A DNA stretch of 64,000 nucleotides from Rattus norvegicus (GCF_036323735.1 NC_086024.1:74783924-74847923); one strand, 5' to 3'; numbered from the stretch's first letter, positions 11,191 to 22,303 are shown. Numbers and translations are program-made. The notes: a model not told the origin generated them from the letters alone.

Positions 11191-12691
11191 ATTCAATTTG
11201 TGCTGCTCATATATTCACAAGTATGTATGGTCAGTAGGAGGTCAACCTACCAGAGGCCACATCTGTAAAGAAAGCGGACTCTCTTCCAGAAGCTATCAAC
11301 TGTCAATAGCTCCCCAGTTAGGAGCGATAGCTCTTGAGCCTCTCTGCCCTTTCCTGTACACACCCTGGAATGACTTGATCTTGTGTAGGTGACCATACCT
11401 GCTGATAACATAGCATACCTATTAGTTTTAAAAAAATATATGTATCAGTTCTTGAATCCATTCTTCACAATAAAAGAACCCAGAGAATGAAGAGTCCCCT
11501 TCCAAGTACTTATCATCAAGCTCCACTTAAAATACACATTAATGATGGTGAGTCAACTCACTGACCTAGTTCTTTTTCCTCTCTGGAAAATAATCCCACA
11601 CTTACCCAAATTTATGATGCTCTTAACCAGAGACTAAGATGCATCTATACATTTATTTCAGGAAGCTATAATTTTCTAGGTTTAAACCCTAGGCTCCCTG
11701 CTTAATCTCTCTCTGTGTGTGCACGCTTGTGCATCTGTGAGCACTTTATGCACACTGACCGTGTGGTACATGGGTATGAGCACACACACATAGAAGCCAA
11801 AGCAAGATGTCATGTATCCTCCTATGTATCACTCTCTTGCTCACTGCCTTCACAGAGCCTCTCACTGATCAAACCCTTTTCCCTTGGGCTAAGCTGGCCA
11901 GTCAACAAGCTCTCGGCATCTGTCTGTAGACCGTTCCCGACACTAAAATTACAGGAACATGAGGGCATGCTAAGCTTTTTATATGGATGCTGGGAACTTG
12001 ATCAGATCCTCAGGACTGCAGAGTAAAAGCTATCACATACAGAGCCATCTCCCCCAGACTACTGCCTAATATCTTAATTTAATCAAATCTTTTCCCTATT
12101 ATGTACTAAGTCACTTCAAAATGTGAGTAATATATCAGATAGACAACTATGAATAGAGGGAGACAATGCTGGATCAAGTCAGATGTTGGTATCTAGTGGT
12201 GATAACATTTCAGACCTCTTCCAGTAACTAGGGCCCCACTTTCATTAATACAAACTTGGAACTCTCATTTAACCAACTTTTTCGTGGTTCCATTCTTTTA
12301 GTAACACCTTTCTTTAAGATGAAACAGATTCCTAGCTAAAAAGTGTAATACAGTAGTTTAGCACACTAACTACAATGTATAAAGCATTGGGTTCATTTTC
12401 CAGCATCTGCTCCCTCCCTAACCAAATAAAAGATGACATATTATGTCTTTTATAAGAAATAAATTCAGAGTTATTATAATTACAAATGAGTCAGAGTGAG
12501 TGCTAGCTCAGGGACCAAGAAGAGCACTTGCAGCTCTTGTGGATGATGACCTAGGTTTGATCTCCAGTACCAACAGCCCAGTTCCAGATGATCTGATGGT
12601 GTCTTTTGACCTCTGAAGGCAAAATGTCCATATACATAAAGTAAATTTAAAGTGTAATTGAATATATGCAAATCAAATAAAACAATGTTTC

Positions 12692-12840
12692 ACAAAGAAT
12701 AAACAATAAAACAACAGTCTAAGAACCCTTTGTTTTGCTCTGTTCACCAAAGACCAATGGTATCAAGAATATGGTAGACACTTCGACTAGAGATGGCTCA
12801 GTGTTATTAAGGGAACTTGTTCTTGTATAGGACCCAGGTT
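12692..12840 (+). repeat. Inverted duplication, arm 1 (donor-like copy)
   Basis: 149 bp whose reverse complement occurs at 15531-15679 with three substitutions and no gaps. The right-hand ~50 bases are the 5' end of a B3 SINE that continues to about 12990. The left ~95 bases are non-repetitive. Because only this copy continues into the full B3, it is probably the source of the other arm. Confidence 0.95.
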
Positions 12841-12990
12841 TGGTTCTCAGTACCTACATGGTGGCTGAGAACCATTCATAACACCAGTTATAAGAATCTA
12901 GTGGCTTCTTTCTGACTTCTCTGGTCACCAAACACACAAATGATACACACATGTGTGGCAAGCAAACACTCATATATACAAATAACATTT
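12785..12990 (+). mobile_element. B3-like SINE
   Basis: Starts with a B2/B3 polymerase III promoter-like head (AGAGATGGCTCAGTG), then GTTCTCAGTACCTACATGGTGG and a late-element CACACATGTGTGGCAAGCAA. Diverged. Confidence 0.75.
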
Positions 12991-13002
12991 TTTTGTAATT
13001 TT

Positions 13003-13032
<30 letters not shown>

Positions 13033-13033
<1 letters not shown>

Positions 13034-13170
13034 CAAGACAGAATGTCTTTGTGGAATCCTGACCATGCTGGATCTCACTCTGTAAATAAAGCTAGCCTCA
13101 AACTCAGAAATCTATCTGGCTCTGCCTCTCAAGTGCTGGGATTAAAGGTGCGCACCACTACTGCCCAGCA
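13033..13170 (-). mobile_element. B1 SINE
   Basis: Minus-oriented B1 (TTTTTCAAGACAGAATGTCT ... CAAGTGCTGGGATTAAAGG) preceded by a TTTTG-rich tail at 13005-13032. Confidence 0.85.
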
Positions 13171-13714
13171 TAAAATAAAATCTTCAAAAAGGAAATACAA
13201 TATGGTAGATAAATGTTGCTGCACAAAGTTCCCAAACAATTCAGGCCCTTTCTTCCTCTAATTTCTCTCTCATACAATACCCTTTCCTAGAATCATACAG
13301 GCAAAATGTAAGGAACACAAAATTTTGTCTTTACCAAAATTTTATTATTTTTGCAGTACTGATGTCCAGGCCTAGGGCCTACACATGACAGCCTAGTTCT
13401 CTGACCTACTAAACTATCCTTCCAACACTTTTTTCTTTTACACTGAGCTATTCTCTCTAGCCTCTGATCTTCAACTTTGATCTTCCTACCTCTACCTCCT
13501 CCTCCAGTGTGATGGGATGACAAGGATGAACCACGATGTTCAGTTTATGTCATGCTGAGGACTGAATCCAGGGCTTTGTGCATGTTAAGCTACCATATAC
13601 CCACTAAGCTACATCCTCAAACCTGCACTTTACTTTTAGTGTATAAAATCTTATCAACTCATTTAATGATTTCTTCCAAAAAATAGCTCTAGAGACACAT
13701 TTTCTCACCCTCTG

Positions 13715-13905
13715 GGGTGTTTTGAATTAGGCCCACATAATCTTGTGTATTTGAATGCCAGAGAAAGGAACTGTTGGAAAGGATTAGAAGGACTCTGTTG
13801 AAGGAAGTGTATCCCTCCGGGTGAGGTTTGAGGTTTCAAAAGCTTCTCCCCCCCACTCTCCCTCCTTTCCTCCCAGTTGCCTTGGTCACAGTAACAGTAA
13901 CTAAC
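13715..13905 (+). mobile_element. URR1-type element fragment
   Basis: Diverged and internally deleted copy of the family seen at 10030-10475. It shares GTTGAAGGAAGTGT, GTTTCAAAAGCTTC and the right-end GTTGCCTTGGTCACAGTAAC. Confidence 0.55.
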
Positions 13906-14897
13906 ACATCCCCCTAAAAATTAAAAGTTTCTCTTAAGAAAGTTACTCAAAGTAGGAAAGTAGAGCACTTTGTCAGACCTTAAAGGCAGCATTTAAAAAA
14001 AAAGAAAAGAAAAGACTTTTTCGTGGGTGGGGGTTGAGGGGAGGCATGCCTGCAAGGGGAGCAGGTGTCAGAAATATTGGATCCTCTGAAGCTGGAGTTC
14101 TATGTACATGCAGTTGTGAATGGACCTATATAGACAATGGGAATTAGACTTGAATTTTTCGTAAGATTATTACCAGCTTTAGCCACTGGGTCATTTCTGT
14201 AGCACCAAAAGACAGTATTTTATGTAATATTCTACATGGTAACAGAAAAAGCAGTCCTTAAAATAAATACACTGGAGCAGTGCAATGGTTCACCAGGTAA
14301 GGAATTTGATACACAAGCCTGACAGTCTGAATGTGACGCATATATCCCACATAAATGAAGGCCAGAACAAACTCCACAAAGTTCTTCCATGACTCCCACA
14401 TGTCTGCTGTGACACCCATGCTTCAATTACATAGATCACACATGCAATACACTTTTAGAAGTTAAAAACTGTATATACATCTATGATTCAATTATAAGTT
14501 ATTCAGTAAAGGTGACAACAGACAGTACCTAATACACCAGCATTTGATCCATTGAGAAAGTTTTAAGAATATACTTGAAATGCCAGTTAAGTGATACATT
14601 TTGGCATATTAAAAAATATGAAAAAATATTCAAATGAAAAATGTGTATGTAATGAAAATGGGATTAGTTAGGCAAAGAATTGTATACAGTCAAAAATGAA
14701 ACTTGGACATTTAAGAGTGCTATATGAAGTAAAGTAAAACTGAGTTACAGTAGCCTAGCAGAGGAACAGATCTGTGGTGGGGTAAGTACTTCATGAATTA
14801 GTAAAAGTTTAACTTGATTATTTCATAAACTAAAAGACAACATGTTTTATATAAAAGAATAGTTCTTTCAATAATCTAAAATCAACAACAGTCTTAC

Positions 14898-15005
14898 CCG
14901 TTTTATTGTCAAAAAACTTGATGTGTCTATCTTCATGGGCAGTTATTGTAACAGGAAGTGTAGGGTGACTTACTACTCTGTTAATGTGATTACTAGATTG
15001 TAAAC
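14898..15005 (-). CDS. Strn3: Strn3 exon 16 (WD40 blade 5)
   Basis: 108 nt, acceptor TTTTCAG, donor GTAAGA. Translation runs from LQSSNHINRVVSHPTLPVT through ITAHEDRHIKFFDNKTG, with the AHEDRHIKFF strand typical of a WD40 blade. It starts at phase 1 (G|GT) and ends at phase 1, so exclusion is frame-neutral and would remove exactly 36 residues. It is the only exon between the two arms of the inverted duplication (12692-12840 and 15531-15679). Confidence 0.96.
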
Positions 15006-15530
15006 CTGAAAAATAAAGGAAGAAATTACTTTAAAAAACAAACTACATGGGCTAATAATGGTCTAGCCTATGTCAGAACCTGGGCTGGACCTTCAGAACA
15101 AAACGGACCTACAATTCAAACCTTCAAGTAGAAATTGGAACTCACTCTGAATTCACATTAAGAATCTTCAGATACTAAATTTAAGCACCCATTTATCTTA
15201 TTCACACTGGGTGATATGGGGACATCAAGAAGGACAGTGACCATAACCTGGGCTGAGTTTATAATTGTCCTGCTTGGGAGGCTGAGGGAAGACCAAGTTC
15301 AAGCCAGTCTGCTCTACACTTTTGAGGCCCTATTTCAAAGAACAAAACAATCCCTCTACCTCAAATATAATCTGAGACCTGACCAGAGAACCATGTAAAC
15401 ATTTCACGTAACTGTGAAAAACAATCCATACTTTAAAAAGCAGTAAACTTAATCCAGTGAACTTGTAGTTTAATCTCAAAGGAGAAATATTTCAAGCGCC
15501 ATAAACTTGAAGTATTTCAAGTATACTTGT

Positions 15531-15679
15531 AACCTGGGTCCTATACAAGAACAAGTACCCTTAATAACACTGAGCCATCTCTAGTCCAGGTGTCTACCAT
15601 ATTCTTGATACCATTGGTCTTTGGTGAACAGAGCAAAACAAAGGGTTCTTAGACTGTTGTTTTATTGTTTATTCTTTGT
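15531..15679 (-). repeat. Inverted duplication, arm 2 (derived-like copy)
   Basis: Reverse complement of 12692-12840, 146 of 149 bases identical, no gaps. It contains only the first ~50 bases of the B3 SINE and then breaks into unrelated sequence, as expected for a copied fragment inserted here. It lies about 525 bp upstream of exon 16 in transcript order. Confidence 0.95.
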
Positions 15680-16174
15680 TTTGTTATCATGAAAAAGCTA
15701 TCAGAACAGGTCAGAGACTTAGGAGCCAACCTGACTAATAAGCTCCCATTGGCTAAACTGAGATTATATAAACAGTGTACTGAAGGGGAACGCCTTCAAA
15801 GAACTGAAGAACAAATACATTTTTATATATGAGATATTTTAATACTAAAAATATTCTGAGAAATGACAAAAAAATTTCTGGGTATTTTAGTTAACAAACA
15901 GGGAAAGAATAAGAAAAGCCGATTTTCCATAGTTAATGAAATGAACCCAGAAAGAAAAATAAAAAAAGATAACCTCCATTGGGAAACTTGATAAACTCCC
16001 CCAAACTTCAATTTAAAAGGCAATTTGTAGGTAAAGACTTGTAATTAGCCACAATTCCTGGACTCCTATGGATTCTTTAAAGAAACTATAACATAATCAG
16101 GTGCAACATTTGAAATGCTGTTTGTAGCTAACTTCTGAAAACGGGTACTAACTCTTATCAGGGTCCTATCATTT

Positions 16175-16312
16175 TTTTTTTTTTCTTGGAAACAGGGTCT
16201 CTCTCTCTAGGCCTCACTGTCTCAGAACTCATTACATATATAAGATTGGCCTCAAACTCCAGCCACTGCCACCAAAGTGGTGGGACTAAAGGTGTGCTCC
16301 ACCACACGTGGC
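16175..16312 (-). mobile_element. B1 SINE
   Basis: Minus-oriented, T-rich tail at about 16173-16185, then GGAAACAGGGTCTCTCTCTC and GTGGTGGGACTAAAGGTGTG. Diverged. Confidence 0.75.
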
Positions 16313-16536
16313 TCACATATATTTCCAAATCAAAACATTTCTTTTGCTTTCAAGTTACGTTTTTGTTTCCATATACTCTATTTGAGGAAACAGCAGAAAT
16401 GATATTCAATAATATAACAACAAATTATTTTCTAACCTAAATTCATAGTCATCATGAAAATTAGCTAAAATATCATCTTCCTCCATGTAGTGATAATCTT
16501 TTAAAAGAAATTTAGAAGAAATCCAAGAAAACTTAC

Positions 16537-16677
16537 CAGAATCCACCTGTGAGGAAAGCATCACTAATGACTGTGATGTTTCTAAATCATAAATTATCGC
16601 ACTACCAGTGTTGAAAGAGGTAACCATATGAGCTGGATCACAGCCTATAAAGTCAACTGATGTAGGTATTCCATGTT
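16537..16677 (-). CDS. Strn3: Strn3 exon 15 (WD40 blade 4)
   Basis: 141 nt, acceptor CCTTACAG, donor GTAAGT. It encodes HGIPTSVDFIGCDPAHMV then TSFNTGSAIIYDLETSQS and ends SSQVDSG. This is the irregular blade of striatins, lacking a classical WD dipeptide (YDLE instead). Phase 1 at both ends, 47 codons. Confidence 0.96.
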
Positions 16678-17198
16678 CTGTAAGGGGCCCAAAATAGATT
16701 CATATATATTTATCTGTATATATATATATTCTATACACACACCCACCCACACCACACTATAATGATAATAATGAAAAAAGAAAGCAATGTATTAGGGTAG
16801 GGTGGTAAGAAACCCATCTCAGTTACTTAAAAAGTATGGAGTAATAGGAATTCTGTAGTGCATTTTCTTTTGAGGTAAAGAAAAGAAACTGGTTCACTTG
16901 AATTATCTGCCAATTTTCTTAAGGAAAATAAAAACAACCAAACAGGGCAAAACATCCCCACCCTAAGCTGGCATTCTCTTATATCATTCTCTGGGGAGAC
17001 TCTTGCTATCTATGTAAGCTTTACTAAGGAGTTAATATGAGTCTATGAGTCAAATTCTGGATCTATAAAGCTTGGGACTGGGCGTGGTAGTAGATGAGTT
17101 TCATCCCAGCATTAGGGAGATGGAGACAGAAGTGTCTCAGTGAGTTTCTGGACAACCCCATCTATAAAGTTCTAGGTCAGCCAGGCCGTACAGTAGAC

Positions 17199-17245
<47 letters not shown>

Positions 17246-17896
17246 TGTTGGGGTTTTAAAGCAGGAATATTTTAGAGTATGATCCCATTGGTCCTTAAGG
17301 ATAGCTGCCCCTGTAAGTAGTATCATTTTGTCTACCTTAGTGTTTGATGCAAATGTTTATTTTAAAAAACCGAACATGTTCTGAAAAAATGCCAAAAAGC
17401 ACTGAAGTACGCTGTGTATCTTCAAGGCACTTCCAGTAAAACAGGACTAAGTAAAAGGATCGCAGTAAGTTTTATAAAAGTATTTGTTTCTTTGAATTAG
17501 TAAAGAAATAATTACTTTGTCCTTTTCATTTTCATTTTTAAAACAAATCATCTTGGGACAGACAGTATGATGGCTTAGCAGGTCCAGGAGTCCTTTCAAT
17601 CAAGCCCAACGATCTGAGTTCCACCCCTATGATCTACATAGTGGAGAAACAGATTCATACCAGCTGCTCGCTAATCTTCCCCCACCTGTATGCCAGGGCA
17701 ATCTTACACGGGCACACACACAGAAAATATGTATTTTTAAAATACATGAGTTACATATATTAACTGAAGGCCCTCTGGGCATAGCAGTTAAGTATGCTTG
17801 CTACTTAGACTTTTGTTCCTAGCTCTTCTCAGGTAGCTCACAACTGCCTGTATATACCTCTAACTCCAGAGGAACGAAAAGGCAAATTTGACTTAC
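16678..17896 (-). other. Strn3: Intron 14 (1.2 kb)
   Basis: Contains a diverged plus-strand B1 (about 17076-17195) followed by a tetranucleotide array, and a B3-like SINE (about 17555-17720, plus). No exon seen. Confidence 0.85.
17196..17245. repeat. (ACAG)n microsatellite
   Basis: Perfect run of about twelve ACAG/GACA units grown from the tail of a B1 element. Confidence 0.93.
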
Positions 17897-18064
17897 CCTT
17901 GTCTCCGTTGTAAGTGCAAATACATGGCAATTTTTCTTGTGGATTCCATAACCTAATAGTGCCATCTGCTGAACAAGAGAGTAATTGATTTTTTATGCCA
18001 CTGTAGGCAAGACCCCAGACTGCATCTGTATGAGCAACTAAAGTGCCAGCTAGAACATGGGACT
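17897..18064 (-). CDS. Strn3: Strn3 exon 14 (WD40 blade 3)
   Basis: 168 nt, acceptor CTTCACAG, donor GTAAGT. It encodes a textbook WD40 unit: LAGTLVAHTDAVWGLAYSG, then LLSCSADGTIRLWNP with the terminal W-N of a WD motif, then EKLPCICTYNGDK. Phase 1 at both ends, 56 codons. From memory the human protein has EPN and VGH where this has ESH and VAH; if real these are minor lineage changes. Confidence 0.96.
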
Positions 18065-19951
18065 CTGTGAAGAAACAAATAAAGCATTAATTGGAGGAAG
18101 TTTGACAAACAATATGTACCTTACCATATAATTAAATATAAAGTATATGTAAAGCTAGGCACAGTAGCGTATGCCTTTATCCCAGCACCTGAGAAGCAGA
18201 ACTCTGTGTTGTATAGGCCAGCCTGGTCTACATAGAAAGCCCAAGGCCAATCAGGGTTACACAGTAAGGCTCTGTCTCAAAACAAAACAAAATATAAAAA
18301 CACCAAGAAACCAAAGCACAGATAGTGAATATTTCTAAGTATGGAATTATGAGTGGTTATTATCATTTATTCCAACAATACTAGTGCATTTTCACAATTT
18401 CTATGAATTGTGTGCAGGTAAAGCAGACATATGGGGACATAATTTACATAGCTATACTTCTCACTTACAGGGCACATCGATGGTAAGGGTATTAACCTAA
18501 CTGCAACTCTCACTGTACTCAATTTCACAACACTTTAATTCCGTTTCCCTGTGTAGTCCTGGCTATCCCAGAACTTACTCTGTAGACCAGACTGTTCTTG
18601 AACTTAAGAGATCCACCTGCCTTTGCCTCCTGAGTGTTGGAATTAAAGGTGCACTAGAATGTCCAGCAATTTTCTCCTTCCAACTCCACTTTTCTTTTTT
18701 TGGGGGGGTGGGGGGTTCTTTTTTCTCGGAGCTGGGGACCGAACCCAGGGCCTTGCGCTTCCTAGGCAAGCGCTCTACCACTGAGCTAAATCCCCAACCC
18801 CCCAACTCCACTTTTCTAAAGTCCTAGGTGACCACAAATCCAGTGGACTAGTGCAAATATGCCTATTTTCTGAACATGTTGTATGAACATAATCATACAG
18901 AATGGGATTTGTGCCTAGTTTCTTACTTTCAAGTCATCTACTTTGTAGCACACATCTGTACTTCATTTCTTTTTATTGCCAAGTAACATTCCACTGTGTT
19001 TTAACATCTCATTTGACCATTCATCAGTAACAGATGGGAGATCTGAGGGCTAATTTGAGTACTGTATTAGGTCGTCCTCTATTTCCATTCACACGTCATT
19101 GTTATTGCCATCTCTCTCCTCCCAGCTTCCTTTACTGTGAATGACTACATCTTACATTCTACCAAGAAAACACATCCTAAAAAGAGAAAAACCCCAACCC
19201 TCTCCCATCTTATGCCCAACTTCAATCAATGTCACCATCTTTTCACTCCCATGGGACAATGAGACAGCTAAGTGGGTAAAAGCACTTGGCATAGGAACCC
19301 AGGAAAACACCTCCCAGAAGCTGTCTCTGACTTCCCCCGTACACTGCATGGCAACATATGGACAAGGTATTCACCATTACTCCTTCCTTACGTCATGGCA
19401 GTGTAAGTACCAACTATGTTAACTAACCAAAACAAAGAGAACTCTAAATGTTTGTTATTGTTTTAATAATCATGAACAATGCTGACATATATTTGAACAT
19501 GTAGTTTTAAGTTTTAATCAAGAACAAGTATCTAAAAGTACAATTTATAAAAGTCAAAGTTTTGTTTTGCTTTTCATCTTGAAATTAAATAATTTTTTGC
19601 ATGAAATAATGAATTAAATCCTGGCTATCTGTACTGTTTTTTGTTGTCTTTTATTTAATATCTAAGTATTAATCATACCGTCTCTTGAATTTAAAAATGG
19701 TTTACTTCAGTTAATTTTTTTCCCCTCTTCTTTTTATTAAGTGACATTAACACTTAAGAAATGTTTTAGACACAAGAATGTACTAAAATACTGCTGGCAT
19801 GACATTTCTCTTTTAAATAATGAAACTTTCTAGCAAATAGAAGAACTAAAGGAACAAATTAATATGTTTGGACAACTTTGTAATAACATGTGAACTGTAG
19901 ATTTTTGTCAGTTCTATTAACTAGAAAGGTCCTCTGTGCCCACTTACTCAC
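18065..19951 (-). other. Strn3: Intron 13 (1.9 kb)
   Basis: Contains a B1 (about 18153-18290, plus), a B1 remnant (about 18550-18665, minus) and ID element 2. 18820-19950 shows no recognisable repeat or exon. Confidence 0.85.
18696..18801 (-). mobile_element. ID element 2
   Basis: Near-consensus antisense ID core with tail at left, flanked by a perfect 16-bp target-site duplication (CCAACTCCACTTTTCT) at 18680-18695 and 18802-18817. The intact duplication argues for recent insertion. Confidence 0.96.
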
Positions 19952-20073
19952 CATATGTATCATAGGGATCCACATTAGGACTAGGCATATTCCACCACTG
20001 AATGGTTGCGTCAATACCACCACTAAAACACTGTTCTCCATTAGAACTAATAGCTAATGATAGGACAGGGCCA
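19952..20073 (-). CDS. Strn3: Strn3 exon 13 (WD40 blade 2)
   Basis: 122 nt, acceptor CTGTAATAG, donor GTGAGT. It encodes GPVLSLAISSNGEQCFSGG and then IDATIQWWNMPSPNVDPY, the second WD40 blade (WWNM at the WD position). It completes the Ile split from exon 12 (AT+T) and ends in phase 1 with Glu completed by exon 14. Confidence 0.96.
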
Positions 20074-20353
20074 CTATTACAGAAAAAAAGAGGAAAATTA
20101 CTGATAAATTCTAAGAAGAAACTTAAGCCCCCCTCATTCCCTTCAACCCATTCATTTACGTAGCATCTAAACGCAATTTTAGGTAAAAATGTACAATTAA
20201 AAAGTACTATTATATAATATTCAAATATAATTAATAATTAATCAAATGAGGCATTATTCAACTTATTTCAAATGTTGAGAAAATTAGGTTTGAAAACAGA
20301 CTGCTAACTATAAATAACTGTTGCACATTAAACACTAATTCAAGAAAACTTAC
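20074..20353 (-). other. Strn3: Intron 12 (280 bp)
   Basis: Short AT-rich intron with GT (GTAAGT) and AG ends; no repeats. Confidence 0.9.
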
Positions 20354-20401
20354 ATGTGGGCCCTAAATGTGTAGATAGGCTCTACATCTAAAGAGGCACT
20401 C
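20354..20401 (-). CDS. Strn3: Strn3 exon 12 (48-nt small exon)
   Basis: 48 nt, encoding SASLDVEPIYTFRAH between split codons. It links blade 1 to blade 2. The acceptor is TTTTTAG followed by G, and the donor is GTAAGT. The start is fixed by frame: only an exon beginning with G after a GC donor in exon 11 gives K-S-A-S-L. Confidence 0.93.
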
Positions 20402-20555
20402 CTAAAAAGAGAGAGAGGGGGGATGGGGAGAAGAGCATATTAAATCATCATAAATCACTAGTTGCTATTACAGATGCACGAAAGATACAAGATAGCAAAA
20501 ATGAGTGTTCATAGGAACAAAACTAGAAGAAGAAAGTCAGTATTAAAATACTTGC
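20402..20555 (-). other. Strn3: Intron 11 (154 bp, GC-AG type)
   Basis: The only splice pairing that keeps frame uses AA|GCAAGT at the donor, not GT. The rest of the donor matches U1 perfectly, as is usual for GC-AG introns. A downstream GT (GCAA|GTATTT) exists but puts exon 12 out of frame. Confidence 0.88.
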
Positions 20556-20731
20556 TTTTTGGCAGGAACTGTCTTTTGCAAGTTCCAAAGTTTCAGGGTG
20601 TGGTCCTCAGAGGCAGTAACAAGCACAGGTTCTACAGGGTGGAAAGCTAATGCTCTCACGCCATCAAAGTGACTGCGTAGTGTATACTTGGGGTTCCAAG
20701 TCTTTCGCAAGGCATCTTTATTGGCAGGCAA
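20556..20731 (-). CDS. Strn3: Strn3 exon 11 (WD40 blade 1)
   Basis: 176 nt, acceptor GTTCTAG, phase 0 start. It encodes LPANKDALRKTWNPKYTLRS, then HFDGVRALAFHPVEPVLV, then TASEDHTLKLWNLQ and TVPAKK. This is the first blade, with the D-H-T-L-K-L-W signature. The donor is non-canonical GCAAGT at 20550-20555 (see intron 11). Confidence 0.95.
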
Positions 20732-22169
20732 CTAGAACGAAAAAGCCAACAGTTTACAGGTAAAAGTAATAAACTCAAAGGAATGTGGACTTTTTCTGCT
20801 TTTTTTTTTTTTTGGTGTGTTTAAAATATATATTTAAAACTGTTTCACTAAAATATCCAGGGGCTTTTAAATGTACCTTAAAAACTTCAGAGCAAGTCTG
20901 TTTCTTTATGTAAGAATTCAGAAAAGTTATTTTGTTAAGACTTTCAAATACCTAGATCAAATGAAAAGCTCCTAATTATCAATCTAAATCCAAAGCTCCT
21001 ACCAAATGTTAAGATGAGAACAGAAAATTGCCACTGCCATAATAATTTACATGAAAGCAGAACAGGAATATAAATTACCCAATACTCAAGGGTACAGTAA
21101 ACACAGTAGTTTCCACTTACAAAATTGACCAGCACATAAAGAATTTCAAGGCAGAAAGTTAAGGAACTTTTGAAACAATAAACTAAAAACAAAAACGCTT
21201 TAAGAATGTTTTCCTATTTTTTTTGTTTGTTTGTTTGTTTCCTCTTAAGAAGAGTCTTCTGTCATCCACACTGGCCTTGAACGCACTATGTAGTTACCCT
21301 GAAATTACCATCCTCCTGATTCTCTCTCCCAAATTCAAGGATTACAGCATTGCCTACCCTGCACGGTTTATGTGGTGCTGGAGATCAAACCCAGGGATTT
21401 GGGCATGCTAGATAAGCACTGTTCCTAATTCTCGAGACTAATAAAGGTTAGTCTTTTTACCTTCATCTCGACATCAGAAAAGATAGGCTATAAAACCAGT
21501 TCTAAAAGCAGTTAAAAGTTTACTACAGTTTAGCTGAAAATGATTCAAAAATTAAGGCAGATAGCTTTAAAAAGTCATCCTAATGTAAGTATAATTTTTT
21601 TAAACGTTTAAAAAAGAAATTTGCTGAAAAACTAAAGTAAATGTAAAAAAATCTAAACAAATAGCTTTCAGTTGAATGTTTATGCTCAGAAAATATTTGA
21701 CAAGCACCAGTCTAATATTAATCAAGTTCTTCCTATCTCCTTTTTGTAGCCCTTAAGTGAAGTTAAACATTCAGGAAATGATAAAAGCTAACTTTATGGT
21801 AACTGAAAAACAAAACTCAAAAACAAAACATGGCTTTTAAGACTTATCCTGACAGCAAAACCCTGATTTCTACAGCACCTATTTTGTTAATACCAAAATA
21901 TGGCTTCAACTGAATTAATAAGAGTTAACAACTCAAGATGGATTTATCAACCAATATTTTGAAGTAGTAACTTCTACCTAATCCACCAAAATTTCTAAGA
22001 TTTAAACACCACAAAAAAATTACAGCAAAAGTACGTTATTGCAAATCAACATATCAACACACTTATCTTTTCCATGCACCTTGACATTAATTCTCTTTTA
22101 CAAATGATTCCAAAGAATAAGGAGCCTTCTATTAAATCAGTAAAAAATTAAAAATAAAACTGCACTTAC
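20732..22169 (-). other. Strn3: Intron 10 (1.4 kb)
   Basis: AT-rich, with a B1-like minus-strand remnant near 21225-21430. No further exon. Confidence 0.85.
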
Positions 22170-22303
22170 ATCATAACTATAGTCTGCATCATTTGTTACC
22201 GTCAAGTCTGCAAGGTCTCCAAGGCCCAGTACACTTAACAAAACATCATCAGAACCCATAATAAATGACTTGCCTCCTCCAGATGGAAACGTTATTGGTT
22301 CAG
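22170..22303 (-). CDS. Strn3: Strn3 exon 10 (linker before WD40 domain)
   Basis: 134 nt, acceptor CTTTATAG, donor GTAAGTGC. It encodes AEPITFPSGGGKSFIMGSDD, then VLLSVLGLGDLADLTV and NDADYSYD. The first codon is split after one base. It joins to exon 9 (alpha form) or directly to exon 7 (beta form), and both routes give Ala-Glu-Pro. Confidence 0.95.

Larger units (their letters stand above)
1108..14897 (-). other. Strn3: Intron 16 (13.8 kb, repeat-rich)
   Basis: No coding exon was found here. Contents left to right: an eroded B3 SINE (about 1660-1820, minus), a TTTG repeat (1963-1993), an old Lx-like L1 tail (2275-4555), a B3-like fragment (4570-4750), B1 (5001-5165), ID (5668-5761), the 5'-inverted L1 (5778-9876), URR1-type elements (10030-10475 and 13715-13905), B3-like fragments (11010-11130, 11700-12055, 12500-12650, 12785-12990, 14030-14205), B1 (13033-13170), and one arm of the inverted duplication (12692-12840). 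About 14210-14890 looks like unique AT-rich intron. Confidence 0.85.
15006..16536 (-). other. Strn3: Intron 15 (1.5 kb)
   Basis: Holds arm 2 of the inverted duplication (15531-15679) and a minus-oriented B1 (16175-16312). The rest is unclassified AT-rich sequence. Confidence 0.88.

Noticed and set aside
17196..17245. CRISPR-like array of direct repeats (also 46008-46073 and the ID copies)
   Set aside because: Units are contiguous microsatellites or dispersed SINEs in a mammalian intron; no spacers and no associated genes.
18575..18811. Open frames with the shared peptide GWGFSSVVERLPRKRKALGS (also near 38922-39173, 46815-47063, 49370-49552)
   Set aside because: They are translations of ID elements and recur with every copy. 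They show SINE identity, not a protein family.
20556..20560. A GT donor (GCAA|GTATTT) for exon 11 in place of the GC donor
   Set aside because: Using it adds bases that break the frame into exon 12, which otherwise continues the conserved striatin sequence exactly.
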